From Heliomarina baculiformis (GTDB lineage: Bacteria > Pseudomonadota > Alphaproteobacteria > Rhodobacterales > Rhodobacteraceae), in contig NZ_JAIMIC010000001.1 in the NCBI RefSeq assembly GCF_019966545.1, forward strand, positions 558,001-622,000: a DNA stretch of 64,000 nucleotides, in the 5' to 3' direction. A program made the position numbers and the translations under genes. This document shows positions 61,941-64,000 of this stretch, piece by piece; the stretch's first letter is position 1; each line of letters opens with the position of its first letter. Under the pieces are notes generated by a model. It had not been told where the DNA came from, did no database searches, and was given only the letters and a program-made list of their open reading frames with translations.

Positions 61941-62510
61941 TCAGCCCCCCATGCGGCGCAGGATCTGCATGGACAGGGTTTGCAGGGCCCGACCGGTGGC
62001 ATCGGCGATGGCGCCTGCCCCAGTGCCGCTGATCGGCTGGACGATGTCGAACCGGCTGATGCGCTCACGCACGACGAGATCGGGCGAGCCAATAGCGAAT
62101 TGTCCGGTGAGCCGGAAAGTCCCGTCGATCTGGGCCACCATCTGTTCGACGCGGACCTCGACGCGGGCATGGGGCGGTTCGGTGAGCGGCCATGGTTCAG
62201 TCATCGCCGCCGCGTTCGACCCTGTATCGAGATTGCGCGCGAGCATCAGGGTAAAGCCGCGTACCGGGTTATCGGCCCAGATCGCGTTGGCGACGGGGCG
62301 CAGCGCGCCATCCTCGGATTGCACCATGATCTCGGCCGAAGACACGTAATCCGGCAACGTCACATCGCGCACCTCGATCGTCGAAAGCGGCACCCGCACC
62401 TGCTGCGTCGGGGCCGGTGTGTCGATCAGGTAGCGCCCCGATGTCGCGCCGCAGCCTGCTAGGACGGCGATGGCGGCTAGGGAGACGAGGCTTTTTCTGA
62501 AACGGGTCAT
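61941..62510 (-). CDS. PqiC-type transport auxiliary lipoprotein
   Basis: 189 aa lipoprotein: signal ending in lipobox LAGC (VSLAAIAVLAGC), then the ABC-auxiliary/PqiC domain (RYLIDTPAPTQQVRVPLSTIEVRDVTLPDYVSS). PqiC works at the outer membrane with PqiB in lipid transport. ATG at 62510 lies 4 bp past the pqiB-like stop, so the two are coupled. Ends RRMGG. Confidence 0.87.
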   Translation of the reverse strand: MTRFRKSLVSLAAIAVLAGCGATSGRYLIDTPAPTQQVRVPLSTIEVRDVTLPDYVSSAEIMVQSEDGALRPVANAIWADNPVRGFTLMLARNLDTGSNAAAMTEPWPLTEPPHARVEVRVEQMVAQIDGTFRLTGQFAIGSPDLVVRERISRFDIVQPISGTGAGAIADATGRALQTLSMQILRRMGG

Positions 62511-62514
62511 CAGG

Positions 62515-64000
62515 TCACTTTCCGAACAAAAGGGAATTGGGGCTGCGCTCAATTTCGCGGGCGAGCGAATTGACGGTGCGCGCGGCGGCGCTGATTTCGC
62601 GCAGCATGGTCAGGGTTTCGCGGTTGAAATCCGACCGATCGCCATAGGCGGCGATCAGGCGTTCCGAGCGTGCCAGAAGCGCATCGAGCCGCTGGGTGAG
62701 TGCCGGCAGATCGGCAGTGGCTGTTTCCAGCGACTCTGCCGCCCCTTGTGCGGAGGCGAGCGCCGAATTGGCGTTTTCGACCGCACCGCCTTCGCGCAGG
62801 TCGGCAAGGATTGTGCGCACCTCATCAAGCGCGGCGCTGACCGAGCTGGGCAGATTGCGCGCCTGTTCCGTGTCGATCAGGCGGTCGGCACTGTCGAGAA
62901 AATCGGTGGCGGCATTCATGACCTCGTCGGCAGGAAGCCCCTGCACCTTGGCACTGAGCGCGCGCAGATCCTCGATCAGCAGTGGCAGGCTGTCCGAGGT
63001 GGCGGTGACGCTGGCCAGCGTGGCATCCGCGTTTTCCAGCGTCTGTACAAGCTGGGCAATCGCCCCCTGTCGGTTGATTTCTGCAACGGTGCTGCGCAGT
63101 TCTTCGATGGTGCCGCGCAGCTCGCCCGGGATCGCCTGCGTATCCTCGCCACCTATGAAATTACGCGCATCGCCCAAGAGCGCCGTGATCTGTTCCGGCA
63201 CCGCGCGGGTGGCCTCATCGCTTGCGACCGCCTGAATACTGGCAAGGGTGTTGGTGGCCTGCGCAATCAGCTCTTCGATCTTGAGGCTGTTGACCCGCTT
63301 CATCACCCCTTCGAGGGTGGCGTTGATATCCTGGAAATCCGTCGGGACACTGGGGATTTTCGGAAAAGGCTCAGCGTCAAGATCCAGCGCCGCTTCCCCC
63401 ACATCCTCGATTTCAACAAGTTCGACGATCAGCGATGAGGAAAGCAGGTTGGCCCGTTGCAAGCGGGCACGAACCCCGTTCGCGACGGCGGAACCGATAA
63501 AGTCATAAACGTCGTCGGCCGTAGCTTCGGCATCAAGCCCCATTAGCTGCGGATCGATCCGAAGCGTCACCATCTGCTGCACCTGAAGATCACGCCCGGT
63601 GTCGTTCATAAAGGCGGCGATGGTTTCGATTTCACCGATCTTGAGACCTTCGTAGAGCACCGATGCACCGGGGGCGAGGCCCGAGACCCCGTCCTCAAAT
63701 ACGGTCGACATGCGCACCGTGTTGGTCGAAACGCGGGCAAAAGCGTTTTCACGGGCCGTTGCCTCATCGGGGTAGAGTTCGTAATCCTGCCCGGGTTCAA
63801 TCGCCTCGCCGCCCGAAAAGAAGGTGTTGAAGGCAATACCCCCGCTGATCAGTGCCGCAAAGCTGCCCACGTCGAGTTTCAGCCCATCGGCGCCGAAAGA
63901 GACCTGAAAACCGGAGGTGTCCCAGAAGCGGGTCGCGGTGGTCAGGTATCTGTCATGGGGCGACTCGATAAAGGCATCCACCGTCACCACCGAACCGTTC
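62515..64000 (-). CDS. PqiB-like MCE domain protein (C-terminal part, runs off the window)
   Basis: At least 495 residues, open to the right edge; the apparent starts near 63990 are internal. It contains MCE domains (VDAFIESPHDRYLTTATRFWD; FEDGVSGLAPGASVLYEGLKIGEIETI) and a long helical C terminus with repeated coiled-coil stretches (63400 downward) ending SPNSLLFGK. PqiB/YebT proteins form a tunnel across the periplasm for lipids. Followed by the PqiC-type lipoprotein. Confidence 0.88.
   Translation of the reverse strand, partial: NGSVVTVDAFIESPHDRYLTTATRFWDTSGFQVSFGADGLKLDVGSFAALISGGIAFNTFFSGGEAIEPGQDYELYPDEATARENAFARVSTNTVRMSTVFEDGVSGLAPGASVLYEGLKIGEIETIAAFMNDTGRDLQVQQMVTLRIDPQLMGLDAEATADDVYDFIGSAVANGVRARLQRANLLSSSLIVELVEIEDVGEAALDLDAEPFPKIPSVPTDFQDINATLEGVMKRVNSLKIEELIAQATNTLASIQAVASDEATRAVPEQITALLGDARNFIGGEDTQAIPGELRGTIEELRSTVAEINRQGAIAQLVQTLENADATLASVTATSDSLPLLIEDLRALSAKVQGLPADEVMNAATDFLDSADRLIDTEQARNLPSSVSAALDEVRTILADLREGGAVENANSALASAQGAAESLETATADLPALTQRLDALLARSERLIAAYGDRSDFNRETLTMLREISAAARTVNSLAREIERSPNSLLFGK

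Overview
This 64 kb window is chromosomal DNA of an alphaproteobacterium, almost certainly the Roseobacter/Rhodobacter group (Rhodobacteraceae). The evidence is the GapR (DUF2312) protein, an NDUFA12 complex I subunit next to a lone MlaD and a DUF2155 protein, a split hisB-hisH-hisA-hisF-hisE run, a Tat-exported SoxB in a soxVWXYZAB cluster, NasT/NasS control of nitrate assimilation, and strong G/C third-position bias. I see no prophage, insertion sequence, rRNA operon or CRISPR array. It reads as a stable core chromosome with metabolic modules.

Layout: 1-3.3 kb holds the end of a TatD nuclease, a metallo-beta-lactamase hydrolase, an AEC transporter, a thioesterase, a RidA protein and a one-domain Lrp-type protein. 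3.4-7.7 kb carries the histidine genes hisB, hisH, hisA, hisF and hisE, with two unrelated reverse-strand genes between them. 7.7-12.2 kb has a CoA-binding protein, a YHS-domain protein, rlmB, a class II tRNA-Tyr, a degenerate sulfotransferase-like gene, gapR and small proteins. 12.5-14.7 kb is a reduced-sulfur module (Blh-type persulfide dioxygenase, two half-size YeeE/YedE proteins, a DUF442 protein) behind a palindromic operator. 14.7-19.4 kb on the minus strand is a response regulator, a 2-TM protein, a transporter-histidine kinase fusion and a stray FliM/FliN-like protein.

20.8-26.3 kb is an ScfR/RamB-like regulator divergent from a complete five-gene ABC importer of the branched-chain amino acid type. 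27.1-28.9 kb is accB-accC, then aat, DUF2155, mlaD-like, NDUFA12, a second RidA, clpX and clpP. 33.6-40 kb is the sox cluster: soxB, A, Z, Y, X, W, V leftward and soxS plus a GlcG/HbpS-like gene rightward, with no soxCD beside it. 40.2 kb is a PhoX-family phosphatase. 42.3-45.6 kb is the zinc uptake locus (znuA divergent from zur-znuC-znuB) with a palindromic Zur-type site. 45.6-48.2 kb has a DUF2177 protein, an EEP-family hydrolase and a cardiolipin synthase-like enzyme.

48.2-61.8 kb is a full nitrate assimilation regulon on the minus strand: nasT, nasS, an attenuator leader with two hexaloop hairpins, nrtA, nrtB, a fused double ATPase, a globin, nirB, nirD, nasA and cysG. The genes make a coherent path: nitrate is sensed (NasS/NasT), imported, reduced to nitrite (NasA) and ammonium (NirBD), siroheme is supplied by CysG, and the globin may handle NO. 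The window ends in a pqiC-pqiB type lipid-transport pair, with pqiB running off the edge.

Most distinctive observations: the ANTAR-type leader before nrtA, the asymmetric ATP sites predicted for the fused nitrate ATPase, the transporter-kinase operon that includes a FliM-like protein, the sox cluster lacking soxCD, the palindrome shared in half with the sox promoter region, and a tRNA-Tyr lacking the usual U8/A14 pair.
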